Positions 17,258-25,177 of a DNA stretch of 64,000 nucleotides are shown one piece after another. A program made the position numbers and the translations under genes. The DNA comes from Cupriavidus basilensis (GTDB lineage: Bacteria; Pseudomonadota; Gammaproteobacteria; Burkholderiales; Burkholderiaceae): positions 806,001 through 870,000 of the forward strand of contig NZ_CP062804.1 of NCBI RefSeq assembly GCF_008801925.2. The letters run 5' to 3'. How positions within the stretch are numbered: position 1 is the first letter of the stretch; each line of letters starts with the position of its first letter. Below the pieces are notes generated by a model. The model worked only from the letters and a program-made list of their open reading frames with translations. It was not told where the DNA came from and did not search any database.

Positions 17258-18655
17258 ATGGTTCCCAACGCTTCCGACAATACAGACGCGACGCTCAAGC
17301 GTGGCTTGAAAAACCGGCACATCCAGCTGATTGCGCTAGGTGGCGCGATTGGCACCGGGCTATTCCTGGGCATTGCCCAGACCATCAAGATGGCGGGGCC
17401 CTCGGTCCTGCTCGGCTACGCGGTGGCCGGCATCATCGCGTTCTTCATCATGCGCCAGCTCGGCGAAATGGTGGTCGACGAACCCGTGGCAGGCTCCTTC
17501 AGCCATTTCGCCAACAAATACTGCGGCAGCTTCGCGGGCTTCATGTCGGGCTGGAACTACTGGGTGCTGTATATCCTGGTCAGCATGGCGGAGCTCTCGG
17601 CGGTGGGCATCTATGTCCAGTACTGGTGGCCGCACATCCCCACCTGGGTTTCCGCGCTGTCGTTCTTCCTCCTGATCAACGCCATCAACTTGACCAGCGT
17701 CAAGTCCTTCGGCGAAATGGAGTTCTGGTTCTCCATCGTCAAGGTGCTGGCCATCGTCGGCATGATCGTGTTCGGCGGCTACCTGCTGGCGTCCGGCACG
17801 GCCGGCCCGCAGGCCAGCGTGTCCAACCTGTGGCAGCACGGCGGCTTTTTCCCGAACGGGATCTCCGGCCTGGTCATGGCCATGGCGGTGATCATGTTCT
17901 CGTTCGGCGGGCTGGAGCTGGTGGGCATTACCGCGGCAGAAGCGGATGAGCCGGAAAAGACCATTCCCAAAGCCACCAACCAGGTTATCTATCGCATCCT
18001 GATCTTCTACGTTGGCGCTCTCGGCGTGTTGCTCTCGCTGTACCCGTGGGAGAAGGTCGTCACCGGCGGCAGCCCGTTCGTGCTGATCTTCCACGCGATG
18101 AACAGCGAGATCGTTGCCACGGTGCTGAACGCCGTGGTGCTGACCGCCGCGCTGTCGGTCTACAACAGCGGTGTGTATTGCAACAGCCGCATGCTGTACG
18201 GTCTGGCCAGGCAAGGCAATGCGCCCAAGGCACTGCTGAAGGTCAACAAGCGCGGGATCCCGCTGGCCGCGCTGGGTGTGTCCGCGCTGGCCACCGCGGC
18301 TTGCGTGGTGATCAACTACTTCATGCCGGGCGAGGCCTTTGAGCTGCTGATGGGGCTGGTGGTCTCGGCACTGATCATCAACTGGGCGATGATCAGCATC
18401 ATTCACCTCAAGTTCCGCCGCGACAAGCGCGCAGCCGGCCAGGAAACGCGCTTCAAGAGCCTGGGCTACCCGCTGACAAACTATGTGTGCCTGGCCTTCC
18501 TGGCCGGTATCCTCTACGTGATGTACCTCACGCCGGGCCTGCGCATCTCGGTGTACCTGATTCCGGCATGGCTGGCCGTACTGGGCCTGAGCTACCGCCT
18601 CAGGCAAAAGCACAAGCGCGCCGAACCGGCGCTGCCCGAACGCGTATCGGCATAA
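17258..18655 (+). CDS. Amino acid permease, AroP/PheP type (APC superfamily)
   Basis: 465 residues with about twelve membrane helices. The first has 'LKNRHIQLIALGGAIGTGLFLGIAQTIKMAGPSVLLGYAVAG', the APC substrate-binding signature (G-A-I-G-T-G-L-F); also 'FSFGGLELVGITAAEADEPEKTIPKA' and 'NSGVYCNSRMLYGLARQGNAPK'. These match the AroP/PheP/ProY group of proton-driven amino acid importers. The position between hpd and an aromatic aminotransferase argues for tyrosine/phenylalanine as substrate. The ATG at 17258 follows AGAGAGACAAAG; a GTG at 17240 would add six residues. Confidence 0.92.
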   Translation: MVPNASDNTDATLKRGLKNRHIQLIALGGAIGTGLFLGIAQTIKMAGPSVLLGYAVAGIIAFFIMRQLGEMVVDEPVAGSFSHFANKYCGSFAGFMSGWNYWVLYILVSMAELSAVGIYVQYWWPHIPTWVSALSFFLLINAINLTSVKSFGEMEFWFSIVKVLAIVGMIVFGGYLLASGTAGPQASVSNLWQHGGFFPNGISGLVMAMAVIMFSFGGLELVGITAAEADEPEKTIPKATNQVIYRILIFYVGALGVLLSLYPWEKVVTGGSPFVLIFHAMNSEIVATVLNAVVLTAALSVYNSGVYCNSRMLYGLARQGNAPKALLKVNKRGIPLAALGVSALATAACVVINYFMPGEAFELLMGLVVSALIINWAMISIIHLKFRRDKRAAGQETRFKSLGYPLTNYVCLAFLAGILYVMYLTPGLRISVYLIPAWLAVLGLSYRLRQKHKRAEPALPERVSA

Positions 18656-18720
18656 TGATGACCCTGGCGGCCACTGGCCGCCGGCTCCGACCCATCCCAG
18701 CACTCCAGCCAGAGTATCCA

Positions 18721-19923
18721 ATGTTCGAACACATCGATGCCTATCCGGGCGACCCGATCCTCTCCCTCAACGAGAGCTTTCAACTCGATCCCAGGACCGA
18801 CAAGGTCAACCTGAGCATCGGCATCTACTTCGATGACGAAGGCCGGTTGCCGGTGATGCAGGCCGTGCGCGAAGCCGAAGCCGCGCTGATGGCCGACATG
18901 GGCCCGCGCCCTTACCTGCCGATGGCCGGGTTTGCGGCGTATCGCGACGCGGTGCAGGCGCTGGTGTTTGGCGAGCCGTGCCAGGCGCGCGCCGAGGGGC
19001 GCATCGCGACGGTGCAGACGCTGGGCGGCTCCGGCGCGCTGCGCGTGGGCGCGGATTTCCTCAAGCGTTATTTCCCTGACGCCCAGGTCTGGATCAGCGA
19101 CCCGAGCTGGGAGAACCATCGCGTGATCTTCGAGCGCACGGGCTTCACCGTCAACACGTACCCGTACTACGACGACGCCACCGGCGGCCTGAAGTTCGAC
19201 GCCATGCTGGACGCGCTGCGCCTGATCCCCAAGCGCAGCATCGTGCTGCTGCACGCTTGCTGCCACAACCCCACCGGCGTGGACCTGAACCACGACCAAT
19301 GGCGCCAGCTCATCACGCTGCTCAAGCAGCATGAGCTGCTGCCTTTCGTCGATATGGCTTACCAGGGCTTCGGCGCCGGCCTGGACGACGACGCCTTCGC
19401 GGTACGCGAGCTGGTGGCCCAGGGCGTGCCGTGCCTGGTGGCGAACTCGTTCTCGAAGAACTTCTCGCTGTACGGCGAGCGTTGCGGCGGCCTGAGCGTG
19501 GTTTGCGACAGCGCCGAAGAAGCCGGCCGGGTGCTCGGCCAGTTGACGGGCGCGGTGCGCGCCAACTACAGCAACCCGCCCACGCACGGCGCCCGGGTGG
19601 TGGCCCGGGTGTTGACCACGCCGGCGCTGCGTACGATCTGGGAGCGCGAGCTGGCGGGCAAATGCGAGCGCATCGCCAAGATGCGCGCGGCCATCCACAA
19701 GGGGCTGGCCGCGCACGTGAGCGGCGAGGCGCTGTCGCGTTATCTCACGCAGCGCGGCATGTTCACCTACACCGGGCTGACAGCCGACCAGGTGGACCGC
19801 CTGCGCACGGAGCACGGCGTGTACCTGCTGCGTTCGGGGCGCATGTGCGTGGCCGGGCTGAACGAGCGCAACGTGACCCAGGTGGCACAGGCCATTGCCA
19901 GCGTGCTGGTGCCCGCGGCCTGA
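18721..19923 (+). CDS. tyrB: Aromatic amino acid aminotransferase
   Basis: 400 residues, class I PLP aminotransferase of the AspC/TyrB subgroup. The PLP lysine is K246 in 'NSFSKNFSLYGERCGGLSVV'; 'HACCHNPTGVDL' and 'VDMAYQGFGAGLDDDAFAVR' hold the cofactor-binding Asn and Asp/Tyr. It moves the amino group of tyrosine or phenylalanine to 2-oxoglutarate, making the substrate of HPPD. The N-terminus 'MFEHIDAYPGDPILSLNESFQLDPRTDKVNLSIGIYFDDEG' is typical. The cluster hpd-permease-tyrB forms one pathway unit. Aspartate activity is possible from sequence alone. Confidence 0.93.
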   Translation: MFEHIDAYPGDPILSLNESFQLDPRTDKVNLSIGIYFDDEGRLPVMQAVREAEAALMADMGPRPYLPMAGFAAYRDAVQALVFGEPCQARAEGRIATVQTLGGSGALRVGADFLKRYFPDAQVWISDPSWENHRVIFERTGFTVNTYPYYDDATGGLKFDAMLDALRLIPKRSIVLLHACCHNPTGVDLNHDQWRQLITLLKQHELLPFVDMAYQGFGAGLDDDAFAVRELVAQGVPCLVANSFSKNFSLYGERCGGLSVVCDSAEEAGRVLGQLTGAVRANYSNPPTHGARVVARVLTTPALRTIWERELAGKCERIAKMRAAIHKGLAAHVSGEALSRYLTQRGMFTYTGLTADQVDRLRTEHGVYLLRSGRMCVAGLNERNVTQVAQAIASVLVPAA

Positions 19924-20000
19924 CGCGCGGCTGAACTACGTCCCGCGCGGCAGTTGGTCTTTCCGCCCGCGCGGGGCGGTGAACCTGCGGTTTGCTTCAA

Positions 20001-20110
20001 CCTGGTTCAAACTGGTTCAAACTGGTTCAAACTGGTTCAAACTGGTTCAAACTGGTTCAAACTGGTTCAAACTGGTTCAAACTGGTTCAAACTGGTTCAA
20101 ATCGGTTCAA
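20001..20110. repeat. Array of eleven 10-bp direct repeats
   Basis: Unit ACTGGTTCAA. The first copy is CCTGGTTCAA, nine are identical (20011-20100), and the last is ATCGGTTCAA. A degenerate copy (TTTGCTTCAA) precedes at 19991. The unit is close to one helical turn and has no stop codon in any plus-strand frame, giving a repeating TGSNWFKLVQ decapeptide if read. It lies between the 3' ends of tyrB and the convergent cysteine-cluster gene, whose stop codon (20107-20109, minus) falls in the last copy. Confidence 0.95.
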
Positions 20111-20454
20111 ACCAGCACGTGACGTGTTTCAACGAAGAAGCGTTGAATCTGGCGATCTATGGCCGGATCGACCATTTCCTCGGGCCGGTTGCCATTCGGG
20201 CAGGCCAGCCGGGGCGTCGTGCCGAACAAGCGGCAGATCAACGGGCGCTCGGCATAGACCTGGCAACCCTGGCTGCCAAGATGCGGGCAACTGAGGTTTG
20301 TCAGCGCGGCTTCGTGCTCGGCATCGCTTTTGACGGGAAGCCGCGACATCTCGTGCGTCGAGGTCATCACCGGCCCACAGCAATCGTGGCAGCCCGGAGT
20401 GCATTCGAATGCGGGAATCCGTGAGCGGAAGAACCTGATTTTTTGACTGATCAT
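20107..20454 (-). CDS. YkgJ-like cysteine-cluster protein
   Basis: 115 residues with the cysteine pattern of the YkgJ/UPF0153 zinc- or iron-chelating family: C in 'FECTPGCHDCCGP', then 'LSCPHLGSQGCQVYAERPLICRLFG' and 'LACPNG'. The family is thought to bind a metal or Fe-S cluster, with no settled reaction. The stop codon lies inside the last 10-bp repeat of the neighbouring array, so the array may have changed the very C-terminus. The next minus-strand gene upstream ends 17 bases before this start, so the two are probably co-transcribed. Confidence 0.85.
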   Translation of the reverse strand: MISQKIRFFRSRIPAFECTPGCHDCCGPVMTSTHEMSRLPVKSDAEHEAALTNLSCPHLGSQGCQVYAERPLICRLFGTTPRLACPNGNRPEEMVDPAIDRQIQRFFVETRHVLV

Positions 20455-20470
20455 TTGGCGTCCCTCTTCG

Positions 20471-21286
20471 TCAGCCCGCGAGCTTTTGCCAGAATACGTG
20501 ATCCGATGCTAGCCGTTTGCCCTGTTTCAGGCGACGCGCGGCCGATCGCAGATTCAGCGGGTGCGTGGTTTCCAGGGCGCGGGCCCGCGCCAGCAGCGCA
20601 TCCTGCGAGGGAAGCGCTCGCGCCCCCTTCCAGGCGAACAGCGTGTAGTTGCAACTGTCCTCGGACAGGGCGATGGAAAAGGATTCGCCGAACACCGAAC
20701 GGATCTCTTCCAGGTAGAACGGGATATCAGCATCGCTGTCGAGGTAGTTGGCGACCAATACCCCATCGTCGGCGAGCCGCGCATGGCACGCTGCGTAGAA
20801 GGCGGCATTCCCCAGTTGCGTCGGCATGCCATGGGCGAGAAAGCCGTCCACCAGGATGACCTCCGGGCGCGCGTCCTGACTCTTGACATACTCGGCGCCA
20901 TCCGCGCAAACCACTTCGAGCCGCTCGTCGTCGGGCGGAATGTGAAACGTATCGCGAAGGGCGATCACTGCCGGATCGATTTCAATGGCAACAATCTTTG
21001 CCTGCGGAAGATGCCGATAGCAATACTTGAGCAATGATCCCCCGCCCAGGCCGATCATCGAGATCCTGGTGGGTGCCGGCTGCAGCAGCAGAAAAGCCAT
21101 CATCGTCCGTGTGTAGCCGAGGACAAGCTTGTCGGGGTCATGCCGCGACATGATGCTCTGGGTCGCCAGCGCATCGAAATGCAGTGAAAGTGCCAGCGGG
21201 GTTTCCAGCACGGTCGGGGTGCCGTCGTCAGGGGCTTCGGACAGGAACTTCAAATAGGCTTCAAAGGATGTACGGCTGGGATCCAT
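20471..21286 (-). CDS. Spermidine-synthase-like methyltransferase-fold protein
   Basis: 271 residues with a Rossmann nucleotide-binding core: 'RISMIGLGGGSLLKYCYRHLPQAKIVAIEIDPAVIALRDTFHIPPDDERLEVVCADGAEYV', which matches motif I (G-L-G-G-G-S) and the acidic E-I-D of SpeE-type aminopropyltransferases. Then 'PEVILVDGF' and 'LADDGVLVANYL'. It is shorter than full spermidine synthases, so many relatives are annotated only as SpeE-like. It probably uses decarboxylated or plain S-adenosylmethionine; the acceptor is uncertain. It lies 17 bases upstream of the YkgJ-like gene on the same strand. Confidence 0.8.
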   Translation of the reverse strand: MDPSRTSFEAYLKFLSEAPDDGTPTVLETPLALSLHFDALATQSIMSRHDPDKLVLGYTRTMMAFLLLQPAPTRISMIGLGGGSLLKYCYRHLPQAKIVAIEIDPAVIALRDTFHIPPDDERLEVVCADGAEYVKSQDARPEVILVDGFLAHGMPTQLGNAAFYAACHARLADDGVLVANYLDSDADIPFYLEEIRSVFGESFSIALSEDSCNYTLFAWKGARALPSQDALLARARALETTHPLNLRSAARRLKQGKRLASDHVFWQKLAG

Positions 21287-21455
21287 CTGCGGGCTCGATC
21301 AGGCTTGTTATCTCCGCATCAGGCCGAAAAAGCGTCGTCGGATTGGCCCTGAGCGGCATAAAAGATAGTTAAAGATCTCATTTCGTGGCTCTGGCATGCC
21401 TTCAAAGCCTTCTGGTGGAGGCAGTTGCCAAGCCGCACTTGGCTGATCAGTTGTA

Positions 21456-21478
21456 TATAATGATAATGCTATTATCAT
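21456..21478 (+). promoter_or_regulatory. -10 element with overlapping palindrome before an RHH gene
   Basis: A perfect TATAAT (21456-21461) overlaps an inverted repeat with 8-base arms ATGATAAT (21460-21467) and ATTATCAT (21471-21478) around GCT. No good -35 is seen at 16-18 bases. The half-site TGATAAT resembles Fur heptamers (with 3 instead of 1 central base), but it may equally be the operator of the RHH protein encoded 20 bases downstream. Confidence 0.55.
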
Positions 21479-21498
21479 ACAATACTACTCTGAAGCGT

Positions 21499-21702
21499 AT
21501 GGAATCCAAGACTGCCCGTTTCACCGTGTTGATGGACCCCGTGAAGAAGAAAGCCTTCGAGGCACTGTGCGCGGCGCAGGATCAAACGCCATCGCAGGTC
21601 GTGCGTCAGTTGATTCGCGACTATCTGGAGCAGCATGGCGTGGCCTATGCAACCCGGTCCCAGGTTGGCGCCACGGTTCTGGCCAAGAAGGACGGCGAGT
21701 GA
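21499..21702 (+). CDS. Small ribbon-helix-helix (CopG/Arc-like) protein
   Basis: 67 residues from the ATG at 21499: 'ESKTARFTVLMDPVKKKAFEALCAAQDQTPSQVVRQLIRDYLEQHGV' has the strand-helix-helix pattern of RHH DNA-binding proteins. It is probably a dimeric repressor of its own operon, acting at the palindrome just upstream. An in-frame longer form from 21385 would run through that promoter and is unlikely. The stop overlaps a possible GTG of the next gene, so the pair looks like a two-gene unit similar in layout to antitoxin/toxin modules; the partner is not a known toxin. Confidence 0.7.
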   Translation: MESKTARFTVLMDPVKKKAFEALCAAQDQTPSQVVRQLIRDYLEQHGVAYATRSQVGATVLAKKDGE

Positions 21703-21704
21703 CC

Positions 21705-22034
21705 ATGTCCATGCGTGAGGCGGTGACTTATCGCGTCACGCCGCGCGCGAAGGCGCTCGTCGACGGTAGCTACCAGCCAAAGGTCCTGGTGGCGATCTAT
21801 CGAGGCGACACGCTGGTCAGGGATGTTGCGCTTTACGCGCGATGCGATTCTTGTCCATTGCACGTGACTGCTGCCAGGCTTGCCGAAGCGCTGGCCTTGC
21901 GGATTCGGGCGGTGCTCAAGGACGTGCACGAAACGGATGACGTTGCCGCCGCCGCCATTCAGACGCTATTGCGACGCGTCGGGCTCAGGACAACCCCACA
22001 ATCCGTTGCCGTACGCGGCGCTGGCGTCAGCTAG
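21705..22034 (+). CDS. Unknown small protein paired with RHH gene
   Basis: 109 residues from ATG 21705 (a GTG at 21699 overlaps the RHH stop). It starts 'SMREAVTYRVTPRAKALVDGSYQPKVLVAIYRGDTLVRDVALYARCDSCPLHVTAARLAEALALRIRAVLKDVHE', suggesting a beta-sheet N-terminal part and a helical C-terminal half. One C-D-S-C motif could bind metal. I do not recognise a family. Translation is probably coupled to the RHH gene. Confidence 0.6.
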   Translation: MSMREAVTYRVTPRAKALVDGSYQPKVLVAIYRGDTLVRDVALYARCDSCPLHVTAARLAEALALRIRAVLKDVHETDDVAAAAIQTLLRRVGLRTTPQSVAVRGAGVS

Positions 22035-22080
22035 CCGGGTGCGGCAACACGCCGCCGGCACGCCATCTACTTTCTTGACT

Positions 22081-22106
22081 TTCATTTAACCCATTGGTTA
22101 AATGAA
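22081..22106. promoter_or_regulatory. 26-bp palindrome at the ArsR start
   Basis: Perfect 11-base arms (TTCATTTAACC at 22081-22091 and its complement at 22096-22106) around CATT. It ends three bases before the ArsR-type ATG at 22110. The position and dyad fit an autoregulatory operator of a SmtB/ArsR protein. Confidence 0.7.
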
Positions 22107-22109
22107 GCC

Positions 22110-22493
22110 ATGCCATCCTCCAACGACCCGCTGACCCCCATCTTTGCCGCACTGGCTGATCCCACTCGCCGCGCCATCCTTGCGCGCCTGGCCGAAGGGG
22201 AGGCGCCGGTGAGCGAGCTGGCGCGGCCGTTCGACATGTCGGCTCCGGCCATCTCCAAGCACCTGCGCGTGCTGGCGGACGCCGGGCTGATCGAGCGGGA
22301 AGTCAGCGCCCGCTGGCGCATCTGCCATCTGCGCGCGGATGCGCTGCGCGACGCGCATGACTGGCTGGGCGCCTACCGGCGCCATTGGGAGGGCAATCTC
22401 GATCGCCTTGTCGAGTTCGTCGAACGCACCCATGCGGCGGGCTCGACCGAAGGCACCAGCAACACAGGCAAAGCCCGAGGGAAAAAATCATGA
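22110..22493 (+). CDS. ArsR-family winged-helix regulator
   Basis: 127 residues: 'PLTPIFAALADPTRRAILARLAEGEAPVSELARPFDMSAPAISKHLRVLADAGLIEREVSARWRICHLRADAL' is a textbook ArsR winged helix, with the recognition helix at 'SAPAISKHLRVL'. No metal-binding CxC is present, so it belongs to the non-metal group often paired with AHSA1/SRPBCC genes. It overlaps the next gene by ATGA, as is usual for this pairing. A 26-bp palindrome directly before the start suggests autorepression. Confidence 0.92.
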   Translation: MPSSNDPLTPIFAALADPTRRAILARLAEGEAPVSELARPFDMSAPAISKHLRVLADAGLIEREVSARWRICHLRADALRDAHDWLGAYRRHWEGNLDRLVEFVERTHAAGSTEGTSNTGKARGKKS

Positions 22494-23575
22494 CCCAAGC
22501 TGCTACCTTCCATCTGGAAATGGACCGCTTCATCCGCGCCCCGCGCGAGAAGGTGTTCGACGCATTCACCAGCCAGGCCGCACTGTCCGAGTGGCATTGC
22601 CCGCGCGGCATGCACGTGCTGGAGGCTAGCGCCGACGCGCGGGTGGGCGGCAAGTACCGCATCGTGATGGGCGGGCGCGATGGTGCCAGGTACACCGTGG
22701 GCGGTGAGTATCAGGCGATCGACCGGGCGGACTTCCTCGCCTATACCTGGGCCTGGGAAGCCGGCCCGATGCCGCCGGAGATCAAGACGCTGATCGAGGT
22801 CACGCTGACGGCCAAGGATGGCGGCACCCACCTGCACATGCGCCACAGCGGCTTTCCCGAGGCGGGCGAGCGCGATTCGCACACGGGCGGCTGGCAATCG
22901 GTGTTCAATCGCCTCAGCGATTTCCTGGACCCGGAGGGCAGCGCCGGCTCCGTCACCGTGATCGGTGACCCGCGCAGCAGCTATTGCCGCACGGTGCGCA
23001 TGGCGCTGGCCGAGAAGGGCGTGGCCTACAAGCTGCAGCCCGTGCCGCCGCACTCGCCAGAGGTGCTTGCGCATAGCCCGTTCGGCCGCATTCCGGTGTT
23101 GAGCGATGGCCCGCTTTCCTTCTACGAGACCCGCGCCATCCTGGCCTATATCGAGGAAGCGTTCGAGGGCCCGAGCCTGCTTGCGCGACAAGCCGGCGCC
23201 ATTGGCCACGCACGCTGCGAGCAATGGATCAGCCTGATCAGTTGCCATGCCTACGACGCCATGGTGCGCCGTTACGTATTGCAGTACATCTTCCCCAAGG
23301 GCGAAAACGGCCAGCCCGACCGCGCGGTGATCGATGCTGCGCTGCCGGAGATGGCCACGCAGCTAGGCGCGTTCGACCAAGCCTACGGCAATCGCGATTA
23401 CCTGGTCGGTACGGCGATGTCGATGGCGGACCTGTTTCTCGCGCCAATCCTTGCGTACGTCGGCATGTTTCCCGAGGGCGCCGCCTTGCTGGAGACGTAT
23501 CCCAACGTGCGGCGCGCGCAGGCAGTGATGCGCGAGCGGCCAAGCTTTGCCGCGACGCAGCCGCAGATGGGCTGA
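22490..23575 (+). CDS. AHSA1/SRPBCC domain fused to glutathione S-transferase
   Basis: 361 residues. Residues about 1-152 are an AHSA1-type START-like ligand-binding domain ('MDRFIRAPREKVFDAFTSQAALSEWHCPRG...GGWQSVFNRLSDFLD'). From about 158, 'SVTVIGDPRSSYCRTVRMALAEKGVAYKLQPVPPHSPEVLAHSPFGRIPVLSDGPLSFYETRAILAYIEEAF' is a GST thioredoxin fold with an S-x-C active-site region, followed by an all-helical GST C-terminal domain. The linker is short (PEGSAGS). The two domains are normally separate proteins. It is coupled to the ArsR gene by ATGA. Role unknown; the GST part suggests glutathione-dependent detoxification. Confidence 0.85.
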   Translation: MTQAATFHLEMDRFIRAPREKVFDAFTSQAALSEWHCPRGMHVLEASADARVGGKYRIVMGGRDGARYTVGGEYQAIDRADFLAYTWAWEAGPMPPEIKTLIEVTLTAKDGGTHLHMRHSGFPEAGERDSHTGGWQSVFNRLSDFLDPEGSAGSVTVIGDPRSSYCRTVRMALAEKGVAYKLQPVPPHSPEVLAHSPFGRIPVLSDGPLSFYETRAILAYIEEAFEGPSLLARQAGAIGHARCEQWISLISCHAYDAMVRRYVLQYIFPKGENGQPDRAVIDAALPEMATQLGAFDQAYGNRDYLVGTAMSMADLFLAPILAYVGMFPEGAALLETYPNVRRAQAVMRERPSFAATQPQMG

Positions 23576-23607
23576 TGCTACCGCTTAGCTGCGTAGCCGC
23601 TTAGCCG

Positions 23608-24021
23608 CTACGCAGCGGGCAGGAGCACCGCCACCGCTTCCACCTCCACTTTCAGGCCAAAGTGCAGCGCGCCGGTCGGCACCACGGCGCGTGCCGGGCG
23701 CGCGCTGCCTGCCCACGAAGCATAGATGGCGTTGAACGCCGGCCAGTTTTCCATGGCGTCCACATAGACCCGCACCTGCGCCAGGCCGGCGATGCCACTG
23801 CCGGCGGCGATCAACGCCGCTTCCACATTGGCCAGCACCTGGCGCGCCTGATCTTCAAAGGGCGCGCCGACGAGCTTTTCGCCGGCGGGCGTGATGGGCA
23901 ACTGCCCGGATACGAACACGAAGCCATTGGCCACGGTTGCATGGCTGTAGTGCCCGCCGGGCGCGGATAGCCCGGCAGGGTTGATCGTCCTTACCGCGGC
24001 GCTCGCCTGATCACCATCCAT
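23608..24021 (-). CDS. RidA/YjgF-family enamine deaminase
   Basis: 137 residues: 'INPAGLSAPGGHYSHATVANGFVFVSGQLPITPAGEKLVGAPFEDQARQVLANVEAALIAAGSGIAGLAQVRVYVDAMENWPAFNAIYASW...ARPARAVVPTGALHFGLKVEVEAVAVL' shows the RidA signature (S-G-Q, R-x-x-V near the end). The family hydrolyses reactive enamines/imines released by PLP enzymes. The start overlaps the end of the upstream PLP-enzyme gene by 11 bases in another frame. A dehydratase-type partner would release exactly the enamine RidA removes, so the pairing makes chemical sense. Confidence 0.9.
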   Translation of the reverse strand: MDGDQASAAVRTINPAGLSAPGGHYSHATVANGFVFVSGQLPITPAGEKLVGAPFEDQARQVLANVEAALIAAGSGIAGLAQVRVYVDAMENWPAFNAIYASWAGSARPARAVVPTGALHFGLKVEVEAVAVLLPAA

Positions 24022-25156
24022 GGAACCGGCTCCAGGTGGCGAGCGTGCCGTCTTGCGCAAGCGCGTGATATTCGGGGAACTGCGCGCCAGTCGCACAGGC
24101 GTGGTTGGGCAAGATGCGCAGCACCGTGCCAATGGGCAAGCGCGCCGCGATGTCCGGCTCGGGCGCGCCTTCGCGCGACACGATGCCATGTTCCTGATTG
24201 GCCCCGCTGAGCACATAGCCCGGGAGCACCGTGCCGTCGATGCCGCAGACCTGCCCGTAGCCGAAATCGCACTTCTGCTTTTGCGTGCCACGGTCGCGGC
24301 TCATGGCCATCCAGCCGGCATCGACGATGGCCCAGCCCTTGTCCACCTGGTGCCCGATCACGGTGGTCAGCACGCTCAGCGCCACGTCTTGCGTTGCGCA
24401 CACGCCGACGTTGTGCATCACCAGGTCGAAGAACACGTAGACGCCCGCGCGCACCTCGGTGACGCCTTCCAGGCTCGTTGCGGATAGCGCCGTGGGGGTC
24501 GACCCGACGCTGACCACCGCGCATGGCAGCCCGGCCGCGCGCAGCCGCTCGGCCGCCATGACGCAGCCGGCCCGCTCCTGCTCCGCCATCGCTGCCAGGG
24601 CTTCGGGCGTATCCAGGTCGTAGCTGGAGCCGGCGTGCGTCATCACGCCGCCCAGGCGGGCGCCGCCTTCGTGCAGCACGCGGGCCACGTCGATCAGCGC
24701 GGCTTCGTCCGGGCGGATGCCCGAGCGGTGGCCATCGGTGTCGATCTCGATCCAGACCTCGAACGATTCGCCATGCGCGGCGCCGAACGCGACGATGGCC
24801 TCGGCAGAGGTCACGCTATCGGTGACGATCTTCAGGTCGCAGCCCTGGCGGCGCAGCGCCAGGGCCTGGGGCAGTTTGGTCGAGACCATGCCGACGCCAT
24901 AGAGAATGTCCGTGATGCCATCGGCAAAGAAATGCGCGGCTTCCTTCAGGGTGGAAACGGTGATGCCGCGCGCACCGGCATCGATCTGGGCTTGCACGAC
25001 CGCCGAGCATTTGCTGGTCTTGGCATGCGGGCGGAACCGCACCCCAAGCGCGTCCATGCGCGCCTGCATGCGCTGGATGTTGTGTTGCATGCGGGCGAGG
25101 TCGATCACCGCTGCCGGTGTTTCCAGTCTCGCCAGTGTGTGGTTGGCAGTGTTCAT
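24011..25156 (-). CDS. PLP enzyme of the D-threonine aldolase / D-serine dehydratase-like family
   Basis: 381 residues with an alanine-racemase-type barrel. The PLP lysine is K46 in 'RPHAKTSK'; a C-terminal zinc site is suggested by H352-x-C354 in 'LPNHACAT', both hallmarks of the DSD1/D-threonine aldolase family. Members cleave D-threonine-type hydroxy amino acids or dehydrate D-serine/threo-3-hydroxyaspartate. Neighbours are a Bug solute receptor, a HAD hydrolase and RidA, so it probably opens a catabolic route for an imported or D-configured hydroxy amino acid. Aldolase versus dehydratase cannot be told from sequence; RidA beside it favours dehydratase. Confidence 0.88.
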   Translation of the reverse strand: MNTANHTLARLETPAAVIDLARMQHNIQRMQARMDALGVRFRPHAKTSKCSAVVQAQIDAGARGITVSTLKEAAHFFADGITDILYGVGMVSTKLPQALALRRQGCDLKIVTDSVTSAEAIVAFGAAHGESFEVWIEIDTDGHRSGIRPDEAALIDVARVLHEGGARLGGVMTHAGSSYDLDTPEALAAMAEQERAGCVMAAERLRAAGLPCAVVSVGSTPTALSATSLEGVTEVRAGVYVFFDLVMHNVGVCATQDVALSVLTTVIGHQVDKGWAIVDAGWMAMSRDRGTQKQKCDFGYGQVCGIDGTVLPGYVLSGANQEHGIVSREGAPEPDIAARLPIGTVLRILPNHACATGAQFPEYHALAQDGTLATWSRFHGW

Positions 25157-25177
25157 AGCGTTCTTGAGAGTGATCAG

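Noticed and set aside
20001..20110. The 10-bp repeats contain GGTTCAAA, as in tRNA T-loops, and might suggest a tRNA or CRISPR array
   Set aside because: No cloverleaf can be folded, and there are no spacers between units; it is a plain tandem array.
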